This document shows, in pieces, positions 28,111-36,344 of a DNA stretch of 64,000 nucleotides (positions within the stretch are counted from its first letter, which is position 1; the number at the start of each line of letters is the position of its first letter). The notes under the pieces were generated by a model. The model did no database searches, was not told where the DNA came from, and saw only the letters and a program-made list of their open reading frames with translations. This DNA comes from CAIVVT01 sp963823095 (GTDB lineage Bacteria > Acidobacteriota > Terriglobia > Bryobacterales > Bryobacteraceae). The position numbers and the translations under genes were made by a program. Location of the stretch: assembly GCA_963823095.1 (NCBI GenBank), contig CAWGKI010000010.1, positions 1 through 64,000 of the forward strand, in the 5' to 3' direction.

Positions 28111-28863
28111 TCAGTACCCTCTCGGCGTCCAGACGTCGCGGGTCTTGTCATATTTCCCCACCATAATGTCTTGGACATGGCCGTCGACGTCAACGGCCAA
28201 GTAACGCTCGGCCGCCGGAACCCAGTTCCTACCGCGCAGACCCTTCTCCTCAGCCTCTGTTATCGTCACCACGGGCCACTTCTCGCACCTCGCCAGGACC
28301 TGGTCCGGTATGAGACCTGGAGTATTTTTTTTAATCCAGTCCCAGACCTGAACGCTCGGGTCCTGGTGTTCGTTTGTCAGTTTGGTCCAGTCGCCGCCAG
28401 CTATCTGCTTGTGTGCTTCGCGGCTCCTCCACGGGTTGTTCCTTATCAAGGCGCTAGAGGCGCTAAAATAATACCCATCGGCGGCTAAAACATTATTGAT
28501 CATGTATAGCGCCTCTTTTACTGTGTTGTCATAAAGCATGTCGTCCCGGCTGTTCGCCTCGCGGACCAAAAAGTCGATCCGCCTCAGGATCATATCTCTC
28601 GTTGTTTTCTTACCCATGACGCCTCGGTTGACCGGGTTGGGCTGGAGAGTCGCCGGAATGTCGTAGATCCGCTGCTGCGCCGGCTTAAGGAACCAGTTGT
28701 AGAAGCCGCGCGCTTCGGACGGGCTCTTGAAGCTGTCATCCGGGTCCTTAGCCGGGGTCTCGTACATCCGCTGGCTTATCGTCGCGGAGTTGGTGACACC
28801 CTCAGCTAGGCACTGGCGGATCACGGCAAGCCCGTGTCCTCGCTTGCGGGTCGCTGTCCTCAT
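28111..28863 (-). CDS. Hypothetical protein (mobile-element type)
   Basis: 250 residues, soluble. Starts inside the stop of the upstream gene (ATGA, 28860-28863), so translation is coupled. Visible features are a basic N-terminus (RTATRKRGHGLAVI), a central helical region (FYNWFLKPAQQRIYDIPATL) and a Trp-rich part (VQVWDWIKKNTPGLIPDQVL). No recognised domain. Its coupling to the integrase set suggests a function in element maintenance or a cargo gene carried with it. Confidence 0.7.
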   Translation of the reverse strand: MRTATRKRGHGLAVIRQCLAEGVTNSATISQRMYETPAKDPDDSFKSPSEARGFYNWFLKPAQQRIYDIPATLQPNPVNRGVMGKKTTRDMILRRIDFLVREANSRDDMLYDNTVKEALYMINNVLAADGYYFSASSALIRNNPWRSREAHKQIAGGDWTKLTNEHQDPSVQVWDWIKKNTPGLIPDQVLARCEKWPVVTITEAEEKGLRGRNWVPAAERYLAVDVDGHVQDIMVGKYDKTRDVWTPRGY

Positions 28864-29342
28864 GTCCGTCTCCAGGAGATGGCCGGGTGGCTTGCCGGGC
28901 TTCTCTGGCCTTTCAGAATGGCCAGTCGAACCCGCTCAGACCATGCCCTCTTGAGCCTGATCCGGGTCCAGGCGGTCCAGCCGGTGCGCGCGGACATGCC
29001 GGCATCAACCTCTATCTGGTTGATCGCGTCGGTGACGAGCTGCCCGGCCGCCATCGCCTTGGCGATCTCGCCGTCCTGCTCGTTTTCCCGCTGCCGCTTC
29101 TCATGCCAGCCGCGGTAGACCGGCCCTAGCTGCCAGTTCATCGCGATCGCATCATCGCCGCCGAACCGGCTGTCCAGGATTTCGGCGAGCATGCCGCGGA
29201 ATGCTCCGGGCAATGGCCTGTTTTCCCGTGCGCGCAGAAGACGCACGAGGGCCTTGATATCGGGCGCGGCGCTCTTTGGGTTTTCAAAGAAGGGCAGGAC
29301 GGCCGCGGCCCACTCGTCATCCCATTCCTCAGGCTCGGTCAT
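28860..29342 (-). CDS. Hypothetical acidic protein coupled to the integrase gene
   Basis: 160 residues starting MTEPEEWDDEWAAAVLPFFE; the ATG overlaps the integrase stop as ATGA (29339-29342). Acidic N-terminus, then a helical middle (SAAPDIKALVRLLRARENRP) and a basic C-terminus (RIRLKRAWSERVRLAIL). No family recognised. A longer open frame to 29807 is antisense-like extension within int and is not used. Confidence 0.7.
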   Translation of the reverse strand: MTEPEEWDDEWAAAVLPFFENPKSAAPDIKALVRLLRARENRPLPGAFRGMLAEILDSRFGGDDAIAMNWQLGPVYRGWHEKRQRENEQDGEIAKAMAAGQLVTDAINQIEVDAGMSARTGWTAWTRIRLKRAWSERVRLAILKGQRSPASHPAISWRRT

Positions 29343-30625
29343 CGCCGCAACGCCACAACATTGCTTGTGCTCTCGGCCGCCTCGTCTTCGGTCAGCCCGG
29401 CCATCATTGCGTCGATCCGGGCGGCCACGCGGGAGGCGGCGGCGATCAGGACCGTGTCGACGATATGAATGTATCGGCCCGTCACGGTGCCCGACTTGTG
29501 GCCGAGCATGGCGGCGATCGTCGGCTCGGAATAGCCGACATCGCCGGCGACGGATGCGAAGCTGTGTCGGAGCGTGTGCGGCGTCACGCCCGTCAGTCCG
29601 GCACGCTTCGCTATGCGCCTGAAGGCGTGCGGAAGCCCACCAAATGGACCGTCGCCGCGGGTCGCCGGTAGGACATAAGGGTTGTTTTCGACGCGCGGAA
29701 GCGGGCCAAGAGACTCGAAGGCGCGGCGGCCGATCGGCCTGACCGAAGCGCCTTCCTTCGTGTCCGCCAGCCGGAAGCATCCGCCAGCTTCGTCCACTTC
29801 CGCCCATCTCAGGTTCACGACCTCGCCGAGCCTCAGTGCCGTGAGGGCGAGCACGCGCGTCGCCGCGATTACCTGCCAGGTCTCTCCATCCCGTTCCGCT
29901 TGCGCGAGAGTCGCGCCGAGCGCACGGAACTCACCCACAGTCAGCCTACGGGTGCGCTTCTCATCAGCCTTGCGCTTCACGCCGTGGGCGACGTTGCGAT
30001 CGACGATCCCTTCGTTCACGGCGAAGGTTAGGATCGCGCCGAGGAAGTTCGCGGCGCGCGTCGCCGTGCCCGCGCCTCCGGTGACGACGGCCTTGCCGCG
30101 CGCCTTCGTTTTCTCGACGATCGCCGTCTTGCCGGTCGTCACGTCGCGGATGAACTTCGCCACGTCGGCCGGGGTCACGTCGCAAACAAGCTTGCGCCCG
30201 AGCAATGGAACGATATGCCGATCAATGCGGGCGCGGTCCTGCGAGACGGTGGAGGGCTTCTTGGGCTGCTCCCCCTTGCCGAAGATCAGGCCCTTGTCAG
30301 CGGCGGCCATGTAGTCGGCGCACAGTTCCCGGACCGTGATCGCGTTGCGCCGCGTGGCGCGCTCCCCAGCCGGGTCCTCGCCCTTCGCCGCGCCTCCCAG
30401 GGCCTGGAGCGCGAGCTTGCGCGCTTCCTCGGTCGTGATCCGACCGTGAGCGCCGACCGCCATGCGCTTACGGACGCCGTCGCGATTCCGATAGTCGGCG
30501 TAGTAAGCTTTTCGCCCGGTCGGATGGACGCGCACGCCGAAGCCGCGAAGCGAGTCGCACCAAACGAAATAGGGCCGATCTTTCGGCCTGGCGGCGTCGA
30601 CAACTTGCTTGGTCAGTCTAGGCAT
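29339..30625 (-). CDS. Tyrosine recombinase / site-specific integrase with DUF4102 N-terminal domain
   Basis: 428 residues, P4-type integrase. N-terminal arm-binding region (WCDSLRGFGVRVHPTGRKAY), SAM-like core-binding region, and the catalytic domain with Arg in LTALRLGEVVNLRW, Lys in LADTKEG, HxxR in TPHTLRHSFAS, His in AMLGHKSG, and the nucleophile Tyr in VTGRYIHI. All catalytic residues are present, so it is probably active. First gene of a leftward set of three with ATGA overlaps. It sits inside the foreign block rather than at an edge, and no tRNA target was found nearby. Confidence 0.95.
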   Translation of the reverse strand: MPRLTKQVVDAARPKDRPYFVWCDSLRGFGVRVHPTGRKAYYADYRNRDGVRKRMAVGAHGRITTEEARKLALQALGGAAKGEDPAGERATRRNAITVRELCADYMAAADKGLIFGKGEQPKKPSTVSQDRARIDRHIVPLLGRKLVCDVTPADVAKFIRDVTTGKTAIVEKTKARGKAVVTGGAGTATRAANFLGAILTFAVNEGIVDRNVAHGVKRKADEKRTRRLTVGEFRALGATLAQAERDGETWQVIAATRVLALTALRLGEVVNLRWAEVDEAGGCFRLADTKEGASVRPIGRRAFESLGPLPRVENNPYVLPATRGDGPFGGLPHAFRRIAKRAGLTGVTPHTLRHSFASVAGDVGYSEPTIAAMLGHKSGTVTGRYIHIVDTVLIAAASRVAARIDAMMAGLTEDEAAESTSNVVALRR

Positions 30626-30648
30626 GGCGACCGCTCCCGTGCGAAACG

Positions 30649-30857
30649 AGTCACCAAATAGTCACCACAATATTGAAAACAAGGGAAGACGCCCGAAAAC
30701 GTCAGAAATGGTCATGACGACAAACTAGCCATCATATCAATGCGTTAATATGCTGAAGAAAATATTGGAAAACGTTTGGAAAGGGCGCCTTCATCATTTC
30801 AAAGGCTTACGGCGCGATGGCCGACGAGGCTTGGAGCCCAGTCACCAAATAGTCACC
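30649..30857. repeat. 18-bp direct repeat upstream of the integrase gene
   Basis: AGTCACCAAATAGTCACC occurs at 30649-30666 and again, identical, at 30840-30857, 191 bases apart; each copy itself holds two AGTCACC units. The first lies 24 bases upstream of the integrase start. Possible roles are integrase arm/core-binding sites, an attachment site, or an operator for int. The rest of the 550-base gap to 31176 shows no convincing gene. Confidence 0.7.
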
Positions 30858-31175
30858 GGGGAAAGGCCGCCAGGCGGCTTCGGGTCTCGCCAGGGTAGGA
30901 TGACAGCCGCTGGTCGGCTCAAGGCGGTCAGGCGGCCTTCCGAAGGCCCCGCGCGACACCCTGGCGCTCAGCCCTTGGCCCGCTTCAGGATCACGTCGCT
31001 AACTCTCCAAATGTCGACTCTCGGCGACCTCTGATCCGGCGTTCGCTGCGGCGCGCCGGCGGGTCCGAAAGGGCTGCGAAGCCTACTGCAACTTTTTGGC
31101 GCGCTGATTGCAGTGACAAACGCGAAAACGTGTTTAGTTTCGTGAGCCGTTCGATTCCACGAAGGGAACGGCCGC

Positions 31176-31466
31176 ATGACCTCCGCATTCTTTCGACCTG
31201 ACAAGGCCGCGCGATTCCTCCGGGACAACTTCGGCATCGGCAGCAAGAAGGCGCTGGATGTCTTAGCGACCAGAGGCGGCGGCCCTGAGTTCCGCAAGTG
31301 CGGCCGCGCGAGGCTCTACGAGCCCGCGGCGCTCGAGGCGTGGGCGCTGGCGCGGATCGGGCCGCCGCAAACCTCGACGGCACAGAATCCACGTCCAGAA
31401 CCGCCGGCGCGTGATCCGGATCGCCCGCGAGGCCGTCCACGCAAACCCGAAATGCTGTCTGTCTGA
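31176..31466 (+). CDS. Small putative DNA-binding (excisionase-like HTH) protein
   Basis: 96 residues. The first two thirds resemble AlpA/MerR-like helix-turn-helix proteins of mobile elements: KAARFLRDNFGIGSKKALDV followed by the wing-like FRKCGRARLYEPAALEAWA. The tail is Pro/Arg-rich and basic. First gene to the right of int on the opposite strand, a usual place for an excisionase or element regulator. Assignment is by pattern only. Confidence 0.6.
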   Translation: MTSAFFRPDKAARFLRDNFGIGSKKALDVLATRGGGPEFRKCGRARLYEPAALEAWALARIGPPQTSTAQNPRPEPPARDPDRPRGRPRKPEMLSV

Positions 31467-31538
31467 AAAACGGCCGGCGCGCTCTTGCGGACGCGCGCCG
31501 GCCAAAAACTTTCACCCGTTGGGCGGGGATCTGAAAGT

Positions 31539-31841
31539 ATGTCCGCGTTTACCAAAACGAACGACGCCGTTCAAGCGCCAACCCCCGTCGCCGAGCGAAA
31601 GTTCGGCGTCTGGACCGTGTTGAGGGTGGAAGGCCGGCGCGCGCCGTGCGCGTGCGAGTGCTCGACCATCCGATGGCTGAGCACTGAGGCGCTTGCGGGC
31701 GGCGCGAGCGGCGGTTGCGGTTGCCAACGGACGACTTGGTTATCATCACCACCTCGACCATCGCGACCATCGTTCGCGGCCGAGGTCGGCGCGGCCGAGC
31801 GCCAGGGCGCGCGCCGTCGTCATCATGGCGGTGGCCAATGA
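31539..31841 (+). CDS. Small protein with Cys-rich (putative zinc-binding) motif
   Basis: Begins MSAFTKTNDAVQAPTPVAER at 31539. The segment KFGVWTVLRVEGRRAPCACE then CxxxxxW...GGCGCQ matches a short motif seen in phage and mobile-element proteins, where a CxCxC and a terminal CGC frame a WxCxCdCG module. Beyond GCGCQ the frame (to 31841) is low-complexity and a true end near 31730 after an indel is possible. Function unknown. Confidence 0.5.
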   Translation: MSAFTKTNDAVQAPTPVAERKFGVWTVLRVEGRRAPCACECSTIRWLSTEALAGGASGGCGCQRTTWLSSPPRPSRPSFAAEVGAAERQGARRRHHGGGQ

Positions 31842-32152
31842 CCGCCGCGCCCGTCATCGAGCCGACCGCCGCCGAGGTCTTGGAGAAAATCCGCGCTGAG
31901 TGCAGGGCGCGGGTCGCGGCCGAAGACATCGAGCGAGCGAAGGATAGCTTGTTCGCGGCCTTGCACCCGGCGCTCCATCACGCGATCGCGGCCCGCGCAT
32001 GTTTGGAAGTCGATGATGACCTGATCCTCGGCCATCACGTCGATGCGTTCTTCGCGGCGGGGCGCTCCGCATGGGCGGCCTGGACGAAGTTGAAAGCCCT
32101 TCGCGACGCTCAGGCGTCCAGCACCAGCGGCAGCGAAGGCGGCGGCGCATGA
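31838..32152 (+). CDS. Hypothetical protein upstream of the RepA-like ATPase
   Basis: 104 residues, MTAAPVIEPTAAEVLEKIRA start, mainly helical, with paired aromatic/charged segments (HAIAARACLEVDDDLILGHH). Its stop overlaps the start of the ATPase gene (ATGA, 32149-32152), so the two are translationally coupled. No family recognised. It may be an accessory replication or loader protein by context only. Confidence 0.6.
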   Translation: MTAAPVIEPTAAEVLEKIRAECRARVAAEDIERAKDSLFAALHPALHHAIAARACLEVDDDLILGHHVDAFFAAGRSAWAAWTKLKALRDAQASSTSGSEGGGA

Positions 32153-33318
32153 ACGCTTACGGTCCAGGGTTCGCCGATACGGCGGCCTACCGCCAGCGGC
32201 AGACCGGCGCGGATGGCGAGCCGGACGCGGCCGCCGCGGCGGGGGCGCACGGCGGCGCGAAGCGCGGTGTTCGCGCGGGACTGACCAAACTGGAGGATTT
32301 GAAAATGGAGCCGACCGACTGGGCTTGGGACGGGTGGCTCGCGCACAGCCAGCTTCACCTGATCGCCGGCGCCCCCGAAGCCGGGAAAACCTCAATCGCG
32401 CTCATGCTGGCTGCAACGCAATCTAGCGGAGACCGCTGGCCGGACGGGACGAAAGCGAAGCCCGGCAACGTTCTAATCTGGACCGGGGAAGATGACGCGG
32501 CGCGCACGATCAAGCCGCGTCTTGTCCAGATGGGAGCGGACCCCAAGAAAGTTTCGATTGTGACGGGGGCGCGCGATGAAGACGGAAAGCTTCGCCCATT
32601 TAACCCCGCGACCGACCTCGCCGCCCTAGCGCTCGCGGCGAAGGAAATACCCGGCGGGGTGGCCATGCTCATTATCGACCCGATCGTCAGCGTGATCGGC
32701 GGCAAGGTGGACAGCGGCAACAACGCCGGTCACCGGGAGCGGCTGCAACCCCTCGTCGATTTCGGCGAGGAAATGAAATGCGTCGTCGTCGGGATCACAC
32801 ACTTCACGAAGGGCACGGTCGGGAAAGACCCAGTCTCGCGCGTCACCGGGAGTTTGGCCTTCGGCGCGGTCGCGCGCGTTGTCCTGGTCGCGACCAAAAA
32901 CATGAACGGCGAGCCGGAACGCATGTTCATCATGGCGAAGAACAACCTCGGGCCGCTTCTCGGCGGTTTCGGCTACTCGATCGTCGGGGCTCCGCTCATG
33001 GAGGACGAGCGCATCATCGCCACGCGCATCGTATGGGGCGACCGCCTTGAAGGAACGGCTCGCGACCTTCTGGCCGAAGCCGAAGACGACGGAAAGGTAA
33101 GCAGCCCGAAGGCGGAGGCGGCGAGCCTGAGCGCCCAAGCGTTCCTCGAGACGGTCCTCCGGGATGGCGAGCGCCGTCAGAAAGAGATCGCCGCCGAGGG
33201 AGCCGAAGCCGGCTTTTCTTCGGACAGGCTCTTCAGGGCGTCGAAAGCGATGGGCGTCGTCAAGCGGAAGGACGGCTTCGGCGCAGCCGGCGAGTGGATG
33301 TGGAGCCTGCCGCCATAG
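32149..33318 (+). CDS. RepA-like AAA/RecA-fold ATPase (putative replicative helicase)
   Basis: 389 residues. RecA-fold ATPase: Walker A LIAGAPEAGKTSIAL, then NVLIWTGEDDAARTIKPRLV, Walker B VAMLIIDPIVSVIGG, and VVVGITHFTKG. This is the pattern of the AAA_25/RepA group of mobile-element ATPases related to plasmid RSF1010 RepA helicase. The C-terminal 90 residues end in a winged-helix-like region (AGFSSDRLFRASKAMGVVKR). Starts by ATGA overlap with the preceding gene; an upstream extension to 32071 is ignored. Five iteron-like repeats lie across and after its stop, supporting a replication role. Confidence 0.85.
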   Translation: MNAYGPGFADTAAYRQRQTGADGEPDAAAAAGAHGGAKRGVRAGLTKLEDLKMEPTDWAWDGWLAHSQLHLIAGAPEAGKTSIALMLAATQSSGDRWPDGTKAKPGNVLIWTGEDDAARTIKPRLVQMGADPKKVSIVTGARDEDGKLRPFNPATDLAALALAAKEIPGGVAMLIIDPIVSVIGGKVDSGNNAGHRERLQPLVDFGEEMKCVVVGITHFTKGTVGKDPVSRVTGSLAFGAVARVVLVATKNMNGEPERMFIMAKNNLGPLLGGFGYSIVGAPLMEDERIIATRIVWGDRLEGTARDLLAEAEDDGKVSSPKAEAASLSAQAFLETVLRDGERRQKEIAAEGAEAGFSSDRLFRASKAMGVVKRKDGFGAAGEWMWSLPP

Positions 33319-33488
33319 ATTGCAGACCGCCGCGCGCGTGCGGGCGGGAGGCTTACTTCGGGTCAAATCTTTCAAATCTATGGACGGGGAAAATGGCTAA
33401 CTCATTGATATTTCCAAAGAGCGCAAAATGCACTCCCATAGATTGCAAACGGAGGCTCAAATCTATGGAGAAAAGCCCATTGATTGCA
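33313..33488. repeat. Iteron-like cluster, possible replication origin
   Basis: 12-bp units: CCATAGATTGCA at 33313-33324 and 33436-33447, CCATTGATTGCA at 33477-33488, and inverted relatives TCAAATCTATGG at 33372-33383 and 33457-33468; an extra half-unit TCAAATCT is at 33363-33370. The cluster overlaps the ATPase stop codon and fills the gap before the next gene, with a short AT-rich part around 33390-33430. Repeats next to a RepA-like ATPase are typical of iteron origins; origin function is inferred. Confidence 0.65.
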
Positions 33489-33556
33489 AAGAACGCGACC
33501 TCCAGGCGCGTACGCGCGCGCGCCGCAGCAGGCCACGCGCCCGAAGGAAGGTGCTC

Positions 33557-33877
33557 ATGACCACCACCAAGACGCCATCACCGTTCGCAGATCGACTGCT
33601 GGCCTGGCATCGGCGGCATGCCATCGATGTGGTGCCGCTCCCGGGCGCGCGGGCGCTGGAGGACAAGACCGCGAAGATCCTCAAGCTGCACCCGACCCTG
33701 GCCGAGGCCGCCGACGAAGCGATCGATCGGCTCACGCGCCGCCTCGACGCCGGCGAGATCGTGCAGGTGGAGGAGATCTTCACCTTCGCGCACGCTCGCT
33801 GTCCTGGCGCTGACCCGGAAGCCCTCGAAATCGAGATCAGCGCACGCTTGGATGGGGGAGAGGAAGACAGCGCATGA
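33557..33877 (+). CDS. Hypothetical helical protein
   Basis: 106 residues (MTTTKTPSPFADRLLAWHRR start) with a GGAAGG Shine-Dalgarno about 6 bases upstream. Predominantly helical and acidic towards the end (ALEIEISARLDGGEEDSA). The upstream open extension runs through the iteron repeats and is excluded. No recognised family. Confidence 0.55.
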   Translation: MTTTKTPSPFADRLLAWHRRHAIDVVPLPGARALEDKTAKILKLHPTLAEAADEAIDRLTRRLDAGEIVQVEEIFTFAHARCPGADPEALEIEISARLDGGEEDSA

Positions 33878-34122
33878 CCGCGCCCGCGCCTCACCCAGGC
33901 GTGCCGCCACATGGCGCGCCGTCCACCCGCCACGCACCACGCGAAGCACGGCCCTGGGCCTCGCCAGGGTCACGGTCACGCCTTCGGGTCGCGGCGTCAG
34001 ACTGGCGAGCGACCGGTCAAACCGCGCAGGGCGTTTCCGCCAGGGCGACCCGGACGATCGATAGGGTCCCTCTGAGGACCATCCCGATGCTTTTGCGGGT
34101 CACGCCCGATCGCTTTCCGTAA
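33874..34122 (+). CDS. Possible small basic protein, coupled to the preceding gene
   Basis: 82-codon frame that overlaps the preceding stop as ATGA (33874-33877). Composition is Pro/Arg/Ala-rich with no domain, so coding status is doubtful; the overlap is the main argument for it. Confidence 0.25.
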   Translation: MTAPAPHPGVPPHGAPSTRHAPREARPWASPGSRSRLRVAASDWRATGQTAQGVSARATRTIDRVPLRTIPMLLRVTPDRFP

Positions 34123-34198
34123 ATCTCGCGAAAAAAATCTGGCCGGGGGGTTTACAGTTTTATGACCGACGTCGATGCGGTCATGGGCGGCGCGAGAG

Positions 34199-34510
34199 AT
34201 GAGTGACGCGAGAAACGTCATCGCGCTTCGCCCTGCCGTCGCCGAGCCGGAGCGGATCACCGCGCTCGAAAGCCAGGTCGCCGTGCTCATCGTGGCGGTC
34301 GCCGAGCTGCGCGCCGAGATTGACGCGCTCAAGCCGCCGCCGCGCTTCACGATCCCACCGACCTGGTTGACCGTCAAAAGGGCAGCGGCGCTAAGCGGCT
34401 ACGCGCCGCCGACTGTCTCTGAATGGGCGCGCGAGCGAAAGATCACGTCCAACAAGATCGGCGGCAGGCGCTACGTCGATCCGAGTTCGTTGCCGCGCAA
34501 GGGAACATAA
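34199..34510 (+). CDS. Helix-turn-helix (excisionase/MerR-like) protein
   Basis: 103 residues: a leucine-rich coiled-coil N-terminal part (ITALESQVAVLIVAVAELRA) and a C-terminal HTH_17-type domain, TWLTVKRAAALSGYAPPTVS then KITSNKIGGRRYVDPSSL, which ends in the usual wing. Proteins of this form are excisionases or element regulators. The coiled coil suggests a dimer. Start at 34199 (MSDARNVIAL) is preferred over 34175 because of the purine-rich GCGCGAGAG before it. Confidence 0.65.
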   Translation: MSDARNVIALRPAVAEPERITALESQVAVLIVAVAELRAEIDALKPPPRFTIPPTWLTVKRAAALSGYAPPTVSEWARERKITSNKIGGRRYVDPSSLPRKGT

Positions 34511-34582
34511 CTTCAGAAGTCGATTTATGCCGCGAACGCGCCCATGCTGCGCGGAGCAGCCAGCTCTCGGATAAGGTCGCTT

Positions 34583-35183
34583 ATGAATTTCGCTCAACTT
34601 CGGGAACTTTACGAACACGCACCGTCCCCGGCGCCCGCGTCAATCGCCGCTTTGGAAAAAATGGTGAGGCTGCAACGCGACGCCTTGACCCAAGCTGAAC
34701 AAGACTTAGCCGCCGCGCGCGAAAAGCCGCGTCCCGCTCGGCCAGCGCGGCGAAGCCACTCGCCGAGCGCGGGGAAGAAGTTGCAGAATTTTTGGCGAGG
34801 TCGGTTCCGATCACCGACCGGCAGGGCGCGCCAGACCAGCCCGAGTTGCCAGGCCGGGTGCCCGGAAGGCGGCGCGCGCCTGAGCGCGGAGCAAACAGTC
34901 GAGGTCATTCTGCGCGCGAAGGCGCCGTGCCAGGGGCGAAGAGCCGCTCGACCTGCCGCCTCTCAGCGCGCGCGTCTTGCCGCAGATGCCGCAGGAGGCG
35001 CTGCCGACGCCAGAAGAAACGGCTGCGACTGCGGCCCTCATTTTGCGGGCCGGTGCCAAACGTCGCGGCGAAATTCCGCTCGACCCGCAGAAGGTCGTCG
35101 CCTTCGATCAGCACGTGCATGATCCGAAGGAGACAGCTCGGTTCATTCTCGCCGCCGCCCAAAAGGCGCGATCGAAGACCTGA
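34583..35183 (+). pseudogene. Hypothetical coiled-coil protein, several frameshifts
   Basis: Starts MNFAQLRELYEHAPSPAPAS at 34583 and reads as a coiled coil (MVRLQRDALTQAEQDLAAAR), then continues in a second frame (EVAEFLARSVPITDRQGAPD) and ends in a third (EETAATAALILRAGAKRRGE, VVAFDQHVHDPKETARFILA) at 35183. The final stretch contains a repeat of an earlier ILRA(G/K)A segment. At least two indels are needed. No family recognised. Confidence 0.5.
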
Positions 35184-35203
35184 GTGAGAAGGGAAGGCAA
35201 ATC

Positions 35204-35815
35204 ATGGAAACGGCAGATGTTGCCGCGCTCCGGCGCGAGCAGGCGGATCTTAGAAAACGCCTCGATGCGATCGACGCGAAGCTCAAGGACGAGCAGGGGC
35301 CGGAGCGGGAAGTAGAGCGCGAGCGCGGAGTGACGGTGACTATCAGCGTTCCTCGGACCGGATTCCAGCGCCCGACCGCTGACGAACTGCAGGAGCTCGC
35401 GCGACGCGTCGATGACGAACACGACTGGCTCGTTCCGTGTTCGGAAGACGCTTTTGCGCGCGCGTTCACGGCGGTCGGTTTCATGTTCAGGTTGCCCGAG
35501 CCGTCGCGCAAACTTGCGTTCAGCGCCCACGTCAATTTTGCGAACGGTGTTCTGGAACGATTGGGCCTGAGCGGGGTCGCAGGAAATGCCTTGCTTAAGG
35601 CGATGATTGCCCATTCCGATGTTCCGTGGAGAGCCCAGGCCATGCACTTAGGGCAGCCGCTCGAATGCGGACTCCACCCTTTCGCCGGGCGACCATGCAG
35701 CAATGCTTATCGCCGGGTGCTGGCGGGCGAGCCGCTGATTCCGCCGCTCCCGCCGCGACCGCTGCCGGGCGCCCCGAGCGTCCCTTTGCCGCGCTTCTCG
35801 ATCCGGACCGCCTGA
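35204..35815 (+). CDS. Hypothetical protein with N-terminal coiled coil
   Basis: 203 residues, GAAGGGAAGG Shine-Dalgarno upstream. N-terminal coiled coil (ALRREQADLRKRLDAIDAKL), a central region with LARRVDDEHDWLVPCSEDAF and FANGVLERLGLSGVAGNALL, and a Pro-rich tail (PLIPPLPPRPLPGAPSVPLP) that may be a linker or reflect a late frameshift. Function unknown. Confidence 0.55.
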   Translation: METADVAALRREQADLRKRLDAIDAKLKDEQGPEREVERERGVTVTISVPRTGFQRPTADELQELARRVDDEHDWLVPCSEDAFARAFTAVGFMFRLPEPSRKLAFSAHVNFANGVLERLGLSGVAGNALLKAMIAHSDVPWRAQAMHLGQPLECGLHPFAGRPCSNAYRRVLAGEPLIPPLPPRPLPGAPSVPLPRFSIRTA

Positions 35816-36344
35816 AGAGTTCGGGGGCCGTGACGCTCTCCGCAACACTTGGTCGGTGAGGTTGGGCGCGATACTCGGACCGCCGCCAATCTGGCCTGGG
35901 GTGGCAAGCGGAGGAAGCGCGACCGTTGATCGTCGGCAACTAAGCCAGGGCGGCAAGCTCAATCGCCCGAACGGTCGGGAGGCTAGCCAAGATCGGCGCC
36001 GAGGTACGCGCGCTGAACGCTCGCCTTCCACCCGAATTGCCGACGTCCAAATCGATGCGTGTTCCGCGGCTATGTGGCGACGCTCGGCGCAACGGTGGTG
36101 CTGCCCTGAATCGGTTCGGACGCCGCAGACTTTTGACCAACGCGACACCGACGGCTGGGGATCAACGACCTTTCCACGCGACGATGGTGCGAACGTTACA
36201 AATCGATCAAAGAAACGACCTCGTGGTTGAATCTTCGCTGCTCGCCGTGTCATTGATCTCGACGTAGCCGAGCGGCAAACATTCACGACGACGGACGCGA
36301 TTGTCCGGCGCGGCGTAATACTAGGGGATAGTGTCTGCAGGTTT
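35816..36344. other. 529-base stretch without a supported gene
   Basis: Frames here are short or Arg-rich. A plus-strand stretch ending near 36267 (ending LLAVSLIST) is the only one with protein-like composition and could be the last piece of a decayed transposase, but no catalytic motif or terminal inverted repeat is visible. Confidence 0.4.

Noticed and set aside
30750..31034. 94-codon frame in the int upstream gap
   Set aside because: Runs through the 18-bp repeat, no ribosome site, composition not protein-like.
33313..33488. CRISPR array
   Set aside because: Units are 12 bp, irregularly spaced and in both orientations; no cas genes. No CRISPR array was seen anywhere in the window.
36037..36267. 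Decayed transposase
   Set aside because: Only a vague C-terminal resemblance; no DDE motif, no inverted terminal repeats and no target duplication visible.
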